The notes under the pieces are model-generated. The model did no database searches. It was given only the letters and a program-made list of their open reading frames with translations, and was not told the origin of the DNA. Below are positions 1 to 7,582 of a stretch of DNA of 50,065 nt, piece by piece; positions within the stretch are counted from its first letter, which is position 1, and each line of letters starts with the position of its first letter. Made by a program: the position numbers and the translations under genes. Source of the stretch: Azoarcus sp. (GTDB taxonomy: Bacteria; Pseudomonadota; Gammaproteobacteria; Burkholderiales; Rhodocyclaceae); assembly GCA_031265765.1 (NCBI GenBank), contig JAISCE010000048.1, forward strand, positions 1 through 50,065, in the 5' to 3' direction.

Positions 1-117
1 AGCGCCAGCGGGCGTTATGCCCGCGTCCGGATGACTCTGGCGCGCTCGGAGAAGCGCCCCGCCGCGTTCCGCAAGCATGAGACGCCGTTTTGGTTTCGGG
101 TGGATTTGACTTATTGA
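1..117 (+). CDS. C-terminal end of an unidentified protein (partial)
   Basis: An open frame enters from the left edge in frame 1 and stops at TGA 115-117, giving the last 38 residues of a protein that ends in WFRVDLTY. The piece is basic (many Arg and Lys) and too short to assign to a family. It runs convergently towards the lipid operon on the opposite strand, with only 35 bp between the two stop codons. Reading frame and composition look coding, but the 5' part lies outside the window, so no function is offered. Confidence 0.5.
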   Translation, partial: SASGRYARVRMTLARSEKRPAAFRKHETPFWFRVDLTY

Positions 118-152
118 GCGGCGCGGCAGGGTTCGCCCGGTCTTTTCTAAAG

Positions 153-1106
153 CTATACCCACCAGTAACGCACGATATGGAAGAAGATCGGCGCGGAAAA
201 ACTTACCGAATCCATCCGGTCGAGCATGCCGCCGTGGCCTTCGATCATCGAACCCCAGTCCTTCAGGCCGCGGTCGCGCTTGATCGCGGAGAGCACGAAG
301 CCGCCGAAGAAACCGAGTACGTTGATGACGAGCGCGATCAGCGCCGCCTGCCACCAGGCGAAGGGCGTGATCCACCACATCGCCGCGCCCACGGCGGTGG
401 CGCTCAAGACGCCGCCGACCAGTCCCTCCAGCGTCTTGGAGGGCGAAATGGCCGGCGCGAGCTTGCGTTTGCCGAGAAGCTTGCCCCAGACGTACTGGAA
501 AACGTCGCTCGATTGCACGGTGAGGAGCAGGAAGACGATCAACTGCTCGTTGCGCCCCGCGAAGCCGGGGATGTCGAGGGTGAGCAGGGCGGGCACGTGC
601 GAGAGGCAATAGACGCAGATCATCAGCCCCCATTGCACCTTGGCGGCGCGCTCCAGGAATCGGGTGGCGTCCGCCCCGAGCGAGGCCGAGATCGGCAGCA
701 GCAGGAAGGCGTAAACCGGGATCAGGATCGTGAACAAGCCGTACCAGCCGATGGCGATCAGCCCGTATTGCAGCGGCAGGAAGAAGAAGAAGCACCACAG
801 CAGCGCCCGGTAGTCGCTGCGCCGCGTATAGGTGACGGAAATGAATTCGCGCAGGGCCTGGAAGGAGATGAAGGCGAAAAGCAGGATCACCGCCGCCGGG
901 CCGAGCCAGAACGCGCCGCCCAGGATCAGGATCATGCCCCACCAGGCGTTGATGCGCGCGTTCAGGTTGTCGATGACGGGATTCGCCTGTCCCTTGGGGA
1001 CGCGCAGGCGCAGGACGAGGCTCACCGCGCCGGCGATGAGCAGGGCGCAGGCGATGCCGGCGAATATGAGCGCCAGCGTGTTTCGTGACAGGTATTCGAT
1101 AATCAT
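153..1106 (-). CDS. ynbB: CdsA-type phosphatidate cytidylyltransferase, YnbB-like
   Basis: This is a 317-residue polytopic inner-membrane protein of the CDP-diglyceride synthetase family, expected to make CDP-diacylglycerol from phosphatidic acid and CTP. The family signature is clear near the C terminus: SAIKRDRGLKDWG followed by GHGGMLDRMDS. KLAPAISPSKTLEG matches the conserved loop before it. The ATG at 1106 is preferred because it overlaps the stop of the upstream acyltransferase (ATGA) and starts directly before the first hydrophobic segment; the frame is open further upstream, but only as a shadow of the acyltransferase. It is the last gene of the six-gene lipid operon. The window also contains a housekeeping cdsA at 36576-37418, so this is a second, cluster-specific copy. 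The YnbB name rests on gene content and order remembered from E. coli ynbABCD. Confidence 0.85.
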   Translation of the reverse strand: MIIEYLSRNTLALIFAGIACALLIAGAVSLVLRLRVPKGQANPVIDNLNARINAWWGMILILGGAFWLGPAAVILLFAFISFQALREFISVTYTRRSDYRALLWCFFFFLPLQYGLIAIGWYGLFTILIPVYAFLLLPISASLGADATRFLERAAKVQWGLMICVYCLSHVPALLTLDIPGFAGRNEQLIVFLLLTVQSSDVFQYVWGKLLGKRKLAPAISPSKTLEGLVGGVLSATAVGAAMWWITPFAWWQAALIALVINVLGFFGGFVLSAIKRDRGLKDWGSMIEGHGGMLDRMDSVSFSAPIFFHIVRYWWV

Positions 1107-1720
1107 TGCGCGGAGGGGTCCAGGTCGAGCAGGGCGGCGCGGCAGCGCGCCAGGAATCCGGTGCGCGCTTCGCCGGGCCGGAGGGTGACCGGCGCGCCGA
1201 AAGTCAGCGAACACAGCAGCGGGAGTGGAATCAGGCCGCCCTTGGGCAGGGCGCGGCCCAGGTTTTCGATCCACACCGGAACGAATTCGGTTTCCGGTCG
1301 CGCCTCGGCGAGACGGTGGAGGCCCGTCTTGAATGGCAGTACGCCATCCCCCTGATTGCGCGTGCCTTCGGGAAAGACGATCAGCGATTCGCCAGCCTCC
1401 AGCGGCGCGAGCATGGCGGCGATGGGGTCGTTTCCCCGTTTGATTTGGCGGTCGATGAGCACGCCATGGAATACCCGCTCGATCAGGTATTGGCGCGGGC
1501 CGCCATCCAGCCAGTAGTCCGCGCCCGCGACGGGCCGGGTCAGCGCCCGCTGCGTGGGCGGCAGGAAAGCCCAGATGAGGACGAAATCGCCATGGCTGCG
1601 ATGGTTGGCAAAATACACCCGAGCCTGCGACGAGGGCGCGGCGTCGCGCCAGAGCGCGCGAGCGCCGGTCAGGGTCTTGATTAGGCCGCAGAGCGCGGCG
1701 GAAAGCATTTTTTCAAGCAT
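1103..1720 (-). CDS. 1-acyl-sn-glycerol-3-phosphate acyltransferase (PlsC family)
   Basis: A 205-residue acyltransferase that should add an acyl chain to lysophosphatidic acid or a related lysolipid at the inner membrane. The catalytic NHX4D motif is visible as NHRSHGD near residue 38, and the acyl-acceptor motif as FPEGTR. The length fits a minimal PlsC (usual range 200-260). The start at 1720 (MLEKML) overlaps the upstream gene by 8 bp, and the downstream ynbB-like start overlaps its stop by 4 bp, so translational coupling is likely. An acyltransferase is not part of the E. coli ynb cluster as I remember it, so its presence suggests this operon builds or remodels its own diacyl precursor. 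The exact acyl donor and acceptor cannot be read from the sequence. Confidence 0.82.
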   Translation of the reverse strand: MLEKMLSAALCGLIKTLTGARALWRDAAPSSQARVYFANHRSHGDFVLIWAFLPPTQRALTRPVAGADYWLDGGPRQYLIERVFHGVLIDRQIKRGNDPIAAMLAPLEAGESLIVFPEGTRNQGDGVLPFKTGLHRLAEARPETEFVPVWIENLGRALPKGGLIPLPLLCSLTFGAPVTLRPGEARTGFLARCRAALLDLDPSAQ

Positions 1721-2180
1721 TGGCGTGGAAGAAATATCCCGACAGGATGACGGCGAGCGCCGCCGCCTGTCCGCCGAGACAGACGGCTTGACGCAGCAGC
1801 AAGCGCCGCACGCCCGCAACGCGCCCGGACAGGGGGCGGAGGGCGTCGCCGCTGCGTTCGTCCTTGCCGGCAAGCTTTGCCAAGGCGGCATCGAAACCGC
1901 GCAGTGCGTCGGGCAGGGCGTCGCCGTCGAGCCGCGCCCAGGCGGCGAAGACCGGGCGGTCGATGGCGAGGCGCAGGGCGTGGTAAGCCTCCAGTCCGGC
2001 GAAAACGACGCCTGCCGCGAGTGCGAAAAGGTTCGGCGGCGGCGAGGAGATCGGCAGCCCGCTCAGGACGGTGGCAAGGAAGATCGCGCGGCCCCAGCCG
2101 TCGACCGTGCGTCCAGCCTCGCACAGTGAGAAGCCGGCGAGCGCGGAAGCCGATGACGTCGGCGACGGAGGGCCGTTCAT
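1713..2180 (-). CDS. small hydrophobic protein of the lipid operon, unknown function
   Basis: This encodes 155 residues, rich in Ala, Gly and Leu, with three probable membrane-associated stretches (around residues 30-45, 50-65 and 130-152) and a charged middle section. I do not recognise a family and see no catalytic motif. The start ATG overlaps the stop of the upstream phosphatase gene (ATGA) and its own stop overlaps the acyltransferase start by 8 bp, so it is embedded in the operon and very probably translated. A structural or accessory role beside the membrane enzymes is an inference from position only. Confidence 0.65.
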   Translation of the reverse strand: MNGPPSPTSSASALAGFSLCEAGRTVDGWGRAIFLATVLSGLPISSPPPNLFALAAGVVFAGLEAYHALRLAIDRPVFAAWARLDGDALPDALRGFDAALAKLAGKDERSGDALRPLSGRVAGVRRLLLRQAVCLGGQAAALAVILSGYFFHANA

Positions 2181-3541
2181 GGCGCGCCTCGTGAAAAGGC
2201 TGTGAATTCTTCGAGCCGCGCAAGGCTTTTCGCGCCGAGCGCCACCTGAGGACGGGCCTTCCGCAGTAGTGCGACGGCCTGTGGCAAATCAGCGGCTTTT
2301 CCCGTGCGCAGCAGCCAGGCCGCGACCACGGCGGCGCTGCGCGAGTAGCCGAGAGCGCAGGCCACCCAGACTTCGCGTCCCGCCCCGCGCAGGGCATCGA
2401 GACGCCTTGCCGCCTCCGCCAGCGCCGACGCCGGCACGGAAACGAGATCGAGACAGGACAAACCGTCATAGGCGGCGCCTGCGGGCAGGACGGGCGCGGG
2501 CAGTTCCGCGCAGAGGTCGAACAGGGCGACGTCGCCACCGCGTTCCCGCGCCCATGCCTCGAATTCGCGCTTCGTGGGCATCCGTCCCAGCCAGATGCCG
2601 TCGCGGATCGGATCGGGAACTCCCCGCGTCCACAGGCGCGAATTGACCCATGCGGCTCCCGTGTAGGGCAGGAAGAGCCAGCGCGCCGCGAGCGAATGCC
2701 GCCCGCCGTATTTCTGGAACCCCGCCGCGCCTGCCCAAGCGTAGTTGAACGCCACCAGCGCCAGGGAAAGCGCCAGCCAACCGCAGGCGAGAACCGCCGC
2801 GCCGCCCAGCGCCAGCGCGGCGGCCAGGATCAGCGCCGCCCCCAGGAAATAAGACAGCGCCAGCGCCGGACGGCGGTCGCTCGCTTTCCGCGCCGGCGGC
2901 CGCCCTTCGTCGGGCCAGAGCCAGAGGCACACGAGACCCGCGACCAGTCCGGTCGGTATGTCGATGAAGTGGTGCTGCCAAGTGGTCAGCACCGAGACGG
3001 CGATCAGGAGCGCCCATGCGTGAATTAGCCCGCGCACGCCGGGTATCTCGGTGAAAGCGGCAAACTGCCGCCAGACGATGACGAGCAGCGCAATATGCAG
3101 CGAGGGTGCTTGGTTGTAGGGCAGATCGAAGCTCGTCAGTGCGGTGAAGAGCGTACCGGCCACGCCTTCCACCGGCGGACGCTCAAAGGCGAAACGCAGG
3201 GGCCAAACGAGAAAGCAGGCAACGCAGATCAATTGGGCGCTGAGGAGCCGCAGACCGAGGCGCTTCGTTTCCGCCCGGTCGCGGCAGCAGAGAAAAGCAA
3301 AGCCGTAGAGGAGGTCTATCGACCAGTAGGGCAGGATCGTCCACGGCCACAGTGGAATGGCGCGTTCCCAGGCATAGTGGAAACTCGCCACGCCCACGGC
3401 GGCATCGCGCAGGGCGGCCTGTTGGTTGGCGAAGCCGTAGCTGAGGAAAAAGAAAGGGCCGAGGAAGAGGAGCCAAAGCACGCCGCGTTTGAAAGCGCCG
3501 CCCAACCAGCGAGTTTCCACGGCAGGAGACGTTGCCGACAT
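2177..3541 (-). CDS. ynbD: YnbD-like membrane phosphatase: PAP2 domain plus dual-specificity phosphatase domain
   Basis: A 454-residue two-part enzyme. The N-terminal two thirds is a multi-pass membrane PAP2 (lipid phosphate phosphatase) region with PSLH at residues 146-149 and a later WQHHFIDIPTG containing the expected His and Asp. The C-terminal third is soluble and carries a cysteine phosphatase loop, CALGYSR (CX5R, Cys395), as in dual-specificity protein phosphatases. The start at 3541 is chosen because it overlaps the upstream stop as ATGA; an upstream ATG exists but lies inside the previous gene. The same PAP2 plus DSP arrangement is what I recall for E. coli YnbD. A likely job is removing phosphate from a phosphatidyl-headgroup intermediate such as a PGP-like lipid, but the substrate is not known. 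Confidence 0.85.
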   Translation of the reverse strand: MSATSPAVETRWLGGAFKRGVLWLLFLGPFFFLSYGFANQQAALRDAAVGVASFHYAWERAIPLWPWTILPYWSIDLLYGFAFLCCRDRAETKRLGLRLLSAQLICVACFLVWPLRFAFERPPVEGVAGTLFTALTSFDLPYNQAPSLHIALLVIVWRQFAAFTEIPGVRGLIHAWALLIAVSVLTTWQHHFIDIPTGLVAGLVCLWLWPDEGRPPARKASDRRPALALSYFLGAALILAAALALGGAAVLACGWLALSLALVAFNYAWAGAAGFQKYGGRHSLAARWLFLPYTGAAWVNSRLWTRGVPDPIRDGIWLGRMPTKREFEAWARERGGDVALFDLCAELPAPVLPAGAAYDGLSCLDLVSVPASALAEAARRLDALRGAGREVWVACALGYSRSAAVVAAWLLRTGKAADLPQAVALLRKARPQVALGAKSLARLEEFTAFSRGAP

Positions 3542-5289
3542 CACGAAACACGGCGAGCCAGTGAAACGCTGAAGATGCCCCACTCGTCGATGCGCTCCGT
3601 GATCTTCTCGAAACCGGCGTCGCGCACCAACTGATCCATCTCCGCCTGCGTGCGCCGCCGCATGATCCAGGGCTGCCCCTCGCGGTGGCTGGTCAGGGCG
3701 CGCGCGATCATTTCGAGTTGCGGATGCCAGGGCTGGCCGGTATAGACCAGGTAACCGCCCTCCTCGATCGCATCGTGCAGGCCGGCGAGCGAGGCGGCGA
3801 CCTTGTCGTTGTCGGGGAAAAGCTCGTAGAGGCCGGAGACGACGCCGAGCGTCGGGCGCGGCTCGATCGCCGCCAGGCTCTCGCGGTCGAAGGCATCGCC
3901 TTTCTCGAAGCGGACGATGTCGGCGACCCCGCGCTCCTCGATCCGGGCCTGCCCCTCGCGCACGTTCAGTTCGCTGAAATCGCGCAACAGGACGGCGTCC
4001 GGACGCGGCTCGCGTTCCAGCACGTCGAGCACGTAGCGTCCGTGCCCGGCGGCGACGTCGACCACTCGCGTCTCGCGCCCTTCCGCCTCCAGGCGAGCCA
4101 GCGCATCACGCAACAATTCCTCGACGTGGATCTTGCGCTGCCGGATTCCGCGCCAGCCAATGGCATCCAGGTAGATGCGATCGATGAAGCGGCCGATGGG
4201 TCCCGCGCCGCCGGGCGTGTTGCGGTAGACGTAATCGAGCGTGCTGCCGGAATCGAAGCCGGTGCGATGGCCCAGCGCGACGCCTTCGGAGAACCGCCCG
4301 GCCAGCTTCAAACCGAAACGATAGGCGCGCCAGTACAGCCCGCGCGGCGACAGCGGCGGCAGCGCCACCGTGAGATTCTTGGCTTCCTCGAAGGTATGGC
4401 CGCGCCGGTGCTCCTCGCGCAGATCGGGACGGTCGAGCGGCGCGTCGAAACGACGCAGGATGAAATCACGCGCCTTGCCGACGACGTCGGCGCGCGCCAT
4501 TTCGCCGAAGGTGTCGTGATAGAAACCCTTGAACACGTGCTTTTCCTTCACCTCCGTGCCCAGGCGGGTGAAGAAAGCGTGCTGCGGCCAGTGATGCACC
4601 ACCCAGTCGTCGCCGGAAATCAGCAACTGGGTCGGGACGGTGATCGCTTCGGCGTCGGCGACCACGCGTTCCCCGGCCTCGTACAGGCCGAGCAGGATAT
4701 TGACCGAGATGGCGCGCGTGATGAGTGGATCGAAGTCGAACGAAGCCTGCCGCGCCGGATCGTGGGTGAGGAATTTCGACTTGACGTAGCTGTTGACGAA
4801 GAAATTGCCGCGCAGGGCGCGCCACAGCTTGAGACCGGGACGCGCGAAGGGGACGTAGAGCTTGACCTTGAAGGCGGGCGAAGCGAGTACCTGGCAGCGG
4901 ATGCGCGGCGCGTAGTCGTGCGCCCAGGCGCTCGCCAGCACCGCGCCGACGCTTTGCGCGATGACGGCGATGTCGGGTTCGGTCAGTTGCCATGTTTCGC
5001 ACAGGTGGTCGACGAAGGTCTGGATGTCGCGCACCGAGTGGCCGATGCTCGGAGAGTCGCCGCGCGCGCCGGGCGAACGCCCGTGGCCGCGCGCGTCCCA
5101 GGCGTAGAAATCGAAATCCGGCAAGTCCAGTTCGTCGACGAGATGTGCGATGCGTCCACTATGCTCGTGCCCACGGTGGAAGAGCAGGATCGCGCCGCGC
5201 CGGTTTTCCGACGTCGCGGGCCAGCGGCGGTAATAGAGGGATTCGCCGTCGTGGGTAGTGAAATGGCGGTCTTCAGCAATGCGTGTCAT
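3541..5289 (-). CDS. ynbC: YnbC-like fusion of alpha/beta-hydrolase and class I SAM methyltransferase
   Basis: This 582-residue bifunctional protein has two domains. Residues about 10-280 form a serine alpha/beta-hydrolase (monoacylglycerol-lipase type): nucleophile elbow AQSVG with Ser113, acid at SGDDW (Asp227/228), and His258 in FYHDT. Residues about 385-580 form a Rossmann methyltransferase with a SAM-binding glycine loop DVAAGHG at 411-417. It overlaps the upstream phosphatidyltransferase gene by 17 bp and the downstream phosphatase by 4 bp. The elbow has Ala in place of the first Gly of GXSXG, which many lipases tolerate. The domain pairing matches my recollection of E. coli YnbC. Together with its neighbours it should hydrolyse and methylate some lipid intermediate, but no substrate can be named. 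Confidence 0.85.
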   Translation of the reverse strand: MTRIAEDRHFTTHDGESLYYRRWPATSENRRGAILLFHRGHEHSGRIAHLVDELDLPDFDFYAWDARGHGRSPGARGDSPSIGHSVRDIQTFVDHLCETWQLTEPDIAVIAQSVGAVLASAWAHDYAPRIRCQVLASPAFKVKLYVPFARPGLKLWRALRGNFFVNSYVKSKFLTHDPARQASFDFDPLITRAISVNILLGLYEAGERVVADAEAITVPTQLLISGDDWVVHHWPQHAFFTRLGTEVKEKHVFKGFYHDTFGEMARADVVGKARDFILRRFDAPLDRPDLREEHRRGHTFEEAKNLTVALPPLSPRGLYWRAYRFGLKLAGRFSEGVALGHRTGFDSGSTLDYVYRNTPGGAGPIGRFIDRIYLDAIGWRGIRQRKIHVEELLRDALARLEAEGRETRVVDVAAGHGRYVLDVLEREPRPDAVLLRDFSELNVREGQARIEERGVADIVRFEKGDAFDRESLAAIEPRPTLGVVSGLYELFPDNDKVAASLAGLHDAIEEGGYLVYTGQPWHPQLEMIARALTSHREGQPWIMRRRTQAEMDQLVRDAGFEKITERIDEWGIFSVSLARRVS

Positions 5290-5911
5290 TGGGTTCGTCT
5301 TTTGAAATGGCGGCCAGGCCGCTCCTGATACGGTTGATGATATTGAGCGCGAGACAGAGCGGAACGGCGACGCCCATCACCCAGGACATCCAGTGCGGCA
5401 GGGATTGGGCAAGGCCCGCCCACAAGCCGAGCGCGCCGAAAAGGAAAGCGCGGTCGCTCTTTCCCATCGGGCCGTCGTACTGGCGCGGCGCGCCGATCAT
5501 GGGGCCGAGCGCGCCCGCCATCTCTGAGATTGTCGACAAGACGACGATGCCGCCGATGACCGGCCAGCCGAGAGGCGGCACCCAGACGAAAGGCAGGTAG
5601 AGCGCGGCGTCGGAGACGACATCCGACAATTCATTGAGATAGGCTCCCAGGGGCGTCTTTTGTCCGAACTCCCGCGCCAGCATGCCGTCGATGGCGTTCA
5701 GCGCCATGCGCAGGAACATCCATGCCGGCACGAGCAGGAAAAGCCAGCGCCTCTCCGCGCCCATGACGTAGAGGCATCCTCCCAGAAGGAGCGAAACCAG
5801 CATCGCAAAGAGCGTGACCGCGTTGGCGGTCGCGCCGCCGTGCGCCAACGTCCGCGCGAGCGGGCGCAACAGGCGCTGGAAGGCGGGTTTCAAGTGGTAG
5901 ATCGAGATCAT
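5273..5911 (-). CDS. ynbA: CDP-alcohol phosphatidyltransferase, YnbA-like
   Basis: A 212-residue membrane enzyme that should transfer a phosphatidyl group from a CDP-lipid to an alcohol. The CDP-OH-P motif is recognisable as NAIDGMLAR then G-AYL-N-ELS-D-VVS-D (residues 72-101), but two canonical Asp positions are Asn (N72 and N93). As far as I remember, E. coli YnbA has the same replacements, so they probably define the subfamily rather than inactivate it. An in-frame TTG at 5917 has the better-spaced GGAG (10 nt), while ATG 5911 (MISIYHLKP) matches the family N terminus; I use the ATG. It is the first gene of the lipid operon. Its start lies only 1-7 bp after the stop of a cassette gene, so its native promoter region seems to have been replaced. 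Confidence 0.85.
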   Translation of the reverse strand: MISIYHLKPAFQRLLRPLARTLAHGGATANAVTLFAMLVSLLLGGCLYVMGAERRWLFLLVPAWMFLRMALNAIDGMLAREFGQKTPLGAYLNELSDVVSDAALYLPFVWVPPLGWPVIGGIVVLSTISEMAGALGPMIGAPRQYDGPMGKSDRAFLFGALGLWAGLAQSLPHWMSWVMGVAVPLCLALNIINRIRSGLAAISKDEPNDTHC

Positions 5912-5918
5912 CGCCAAG

Positions 5919-6650
5919 CTACATTTTCTCCAATAACGCCTTCATTTTCTTCTTTTGTATTTCCAGGTCTTCTTTTTGGATGTACTCGACTGCTGACAGA
6001 TCGTCACCACGCTTCCTATTTTGACGAGGCTCAAGCGCCTCAATGAGAATTGCCTCAAGCGCAGGAATTAGTTTTACAGCTTTAAAGGCAGCAGGAAGTG
6101 CGCCAAGATCCCCGGAATCTGAAACCGGCAGCAACCCGAACCAAGAAAAACGGTCCCACCGTGCAGCCAAACGATCTGCGGTGTGTTCAAACAAGCGACG
6201 GCCAAGCGGCCTGTCCGTTGTGCGACCGATATAAATAACTTCTCTACCATCATAGAGTAAGTAAATACCAAGCTGTTCGTTGAAATCAACGGGTGTCGCG
6301 CCAATTTGCTGCATACCTAAAAGCTTAGGCGATCTACTCCACTGAACTGCATCGCGCCTCCAAAACATGCCGAAAGAGGAAATAATATCATATTGTTCTT
6401 CTGACATGGTTTTTTTAGACGTTTGTACGAGTGTAAAAATTCCCTTCCCTACACGCACATACGGGGATCGCTTATCACGTTTGATAGATGTGTTAATTTC
6501 TGAATTCACAGTTGCAGTTGGTGTCGCGCCAAGGTTTATACGCAACTTATCACTGATAATTCTATCGGTAATTTCTCGATAATGAAGCGGCTCAGCCGCT
6601 GCACTGAGAACGGTGTCAATTGCTTCTCGCCAGGTAAGTTCTTTTGCCAT
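5919..6650 (-). CDS. HARE-HTH plus GIY-YIG domain protein (cassette gene)
   Basis: Encodes 243 residues. Residues about 3-73 resemble the HARE-HTH (HB1/ASXL/restriction endonuclease HTH) winged helix: LTWREAIDTVL, then YREIT, ending VGKGIFTL. Residues about 127-215 form a GIY-YIG-type domain with GIY at 128-130, YIG at 140-142, an Arg-rich strand, His156 and a later Glu-rich helix (ALEAILIEALEPRQN) that could supply the metal-binding Glu. The C terminus is a Lys/Glu-rich helix. The start is decided by GGAGGAG: ATG 6650 sits 5 nt after GGAGG, whereas ATG 6653 and the in-frame TTG at 6662 are badly spaced. It begins 27 bp after the core box of an attC site, so it is cassette cargo. A sequence-specific nuclease or a defence role is possible but not shown. 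AT-rich relative to its neighbours. Confidence 0.8.
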   Translation of the reverse strand: MAKELTWREAIDTVLSAAAEPLHYREITDRIISDKLRINLGATPTATVNSEINTSIKRDKRSPYVRVGKGIFTLVQTSKKTMSEEQYDIISSFGMFWRRDAVQWSRSPKLLGMQQIGATPVDFNEQLGIYLLYDGREVIYIGRTTDRPLGRRLFEHTADRLAARWDRFSWFGLLPVSDSGDLGALPAAFKAVKLIPALEAILIEALEPRQNRKRGDDLSAVEYIQKEDLEIQKKKMKALLEKM

Positions 6651-6676
6651 CATCTCCTCCAAAACTCAACAGTAAG

Positions 6677-6736
6677 GCCTAACGCCTGAATTAAGCCGCG
6701 CTGCGAAGTAGCGTCGGCTTGAATGAATAGCTAGAT
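6677..6736 (-). other. attC site 1 (integron recombination site)
   Basis: On the minus strand the site runs from an R'' box ATCTAGC (one change from RYYYAAC) to an R' box GTTAGGC (a perfect GTTRRRY). Between them AAGCCGACGCTA pairs with the other arm across a short CTTC-containing loop, leaving one unpaired A, the extrahelical base typical of attC. The sequence is close to the well-known aadA-type attC. The TAG stop of the upstream cassette gene sits in R''. Confidence 0.82.
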
Positions 6737-7096
6737 TGCACTCAGCTGAAATCCCCAAAAGACTTTGTACACCGTCTCCGGATCAATCTGAGCATGGTAG
6801 TTGAAGTAAAGGCGAAGAACGCCATCACTGCGGTCAAGTTCGTCAGGGCGGTCAAGTTTCAAAGTATTAAGCATCCGTGGTTCTGCCCACTGCTGGGCAA
6901 CAATAGCCACGGGTATGTTGGACGTAACAGACCAAGTTGCTTGGCCGCCCGCGATCTGTGGCAAGTAGCTAGATTGGGCGATGTCCTGAACAATCTCCCG
7001 TAGGCCCGTCCCGTCTGGCACGGACAGCGACTCTGAATTTGGGGCATTGATGTCATCCCCTGCTGCTACGCTTCCACGAGACACGTAAATCTTCAT
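6731..7096 (-). CDS. unknown cassette-encoded protein, 121 aa
   Basis: A soluble, acidic 121-residue protein beginning MKIYVSRGSV, without signal peptide, membrane segment or any motif I recognise. Alternating hydrophobic patterns near both ends suggest a mostly beta fold. ATG 7096 lies six bases after the GTTAGAT core box of attC2; an in-frame TTG at 7102 would start inside that box and is less likely. Its TAG stop falls in the R'' box of attC1. This gene-between-two-attC layout is the main evidence that it is a real cassette gene. Function unknown. Confidence 0.68.
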   Translation of the reverse strand: MKIYVSRGSVAAGDDINAPNSESLSVPDGTGLREIVQDIAQSSYLPQIAGGQATWSVTSNIPVAIVAQQWAEPRMLNTLKLDRPDELDRSDGVLRLYFNYHAQIDPETVYKVFWGFQLSAI

Positions 7097-7101
7097 GTGC
7101 A

Positions 7102-7161
7102 ATCTAACGCTTGAGCGCAGAGTTAGACATAAGGCCAGCTGAAGCGCGCAACGCCTTAGAG
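7102..7161 (-). other. attC site 2
   Basis: On the minus strand: R'' box CTCTAAG (last base differs from RYYYAAC), then a region of partial pairing (TTGCGCGC against GCGCTCAA), then R' box GTTAGAT. The length is 60 bp, the same as site 1. The TAA stop of the membrane-protein cassette gene lies in R''. The stem is poorer than in sites 1 and 3, so it may be a decayed or divergent site. Confidence 0.65.
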
Positions 7162-7569
7162 GACATTATTTGGCGGGGCCTTGTATTTTAGTTCGAACAC
7201 GCGAACGATAACATAGGCGATAAGCGCGAATACGAAGAACACGAGCAACATCCACGCGATACCCTGCAATGTTTCGATGATGGTGCGGTAGACCTCAAGC
7301 ACCCAACGATCCGAAGTGAGTTCCAGAACTCTTACCTTCTCGCCATACCGATCGGGATTTATGTACCTCTCTAGCTGCCAGACGCGAACACCCTTTGATA
7401 TGCCCACGACGTAGGTGGCGAACTTCAGGTACTTGAGCCATGCGTGGCTAATGTCGTCCGCGATGATTCGCTTGAGGATGCTATCGATCGGTAGCCCGAA
7501 CAGCCTCACTATGAAGAACGAGACGACTGCTGCGATTGCAAAGGTGACGAGCAGGAGTGTAAGAAACAT
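7156..7569 (-). CDS. cassette-encoded membrane protein with two transmembrane helices
   Basis: Encodes 137 residues with a strongly hydrophobic N-terminal helix (about residues 2-26) and a second one (about 104-126). Between them lies a polar domain of roughly 75 residues containing RYINPDRYGEKVRVLEL. No enzymatic motif or known family is recognised. The ATG at 7569 is 14 bp after the core box of attC3 and the TAA stop lies in the R'' box of attC2, as expected for a gene cassette. Topology suggests a small inner-membrane protein with one soluble domain; function unknown. Confidence 0.68.
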   Translation of the reverse strand: MFLTLLLVTFAIAAVVSFFIVRLFGLPIDSILKRIIADDISHAWLKYLKFATYVVGISKGVRVWQLERYINPDRYGEKVRVLELTSDRWVLEVYRTIIETLQGIAWMLLVFFVFALIAYVIVRVFELKYKAPPNNVL

Positions 7570-7582
7570 GGCGGTAAATGCC

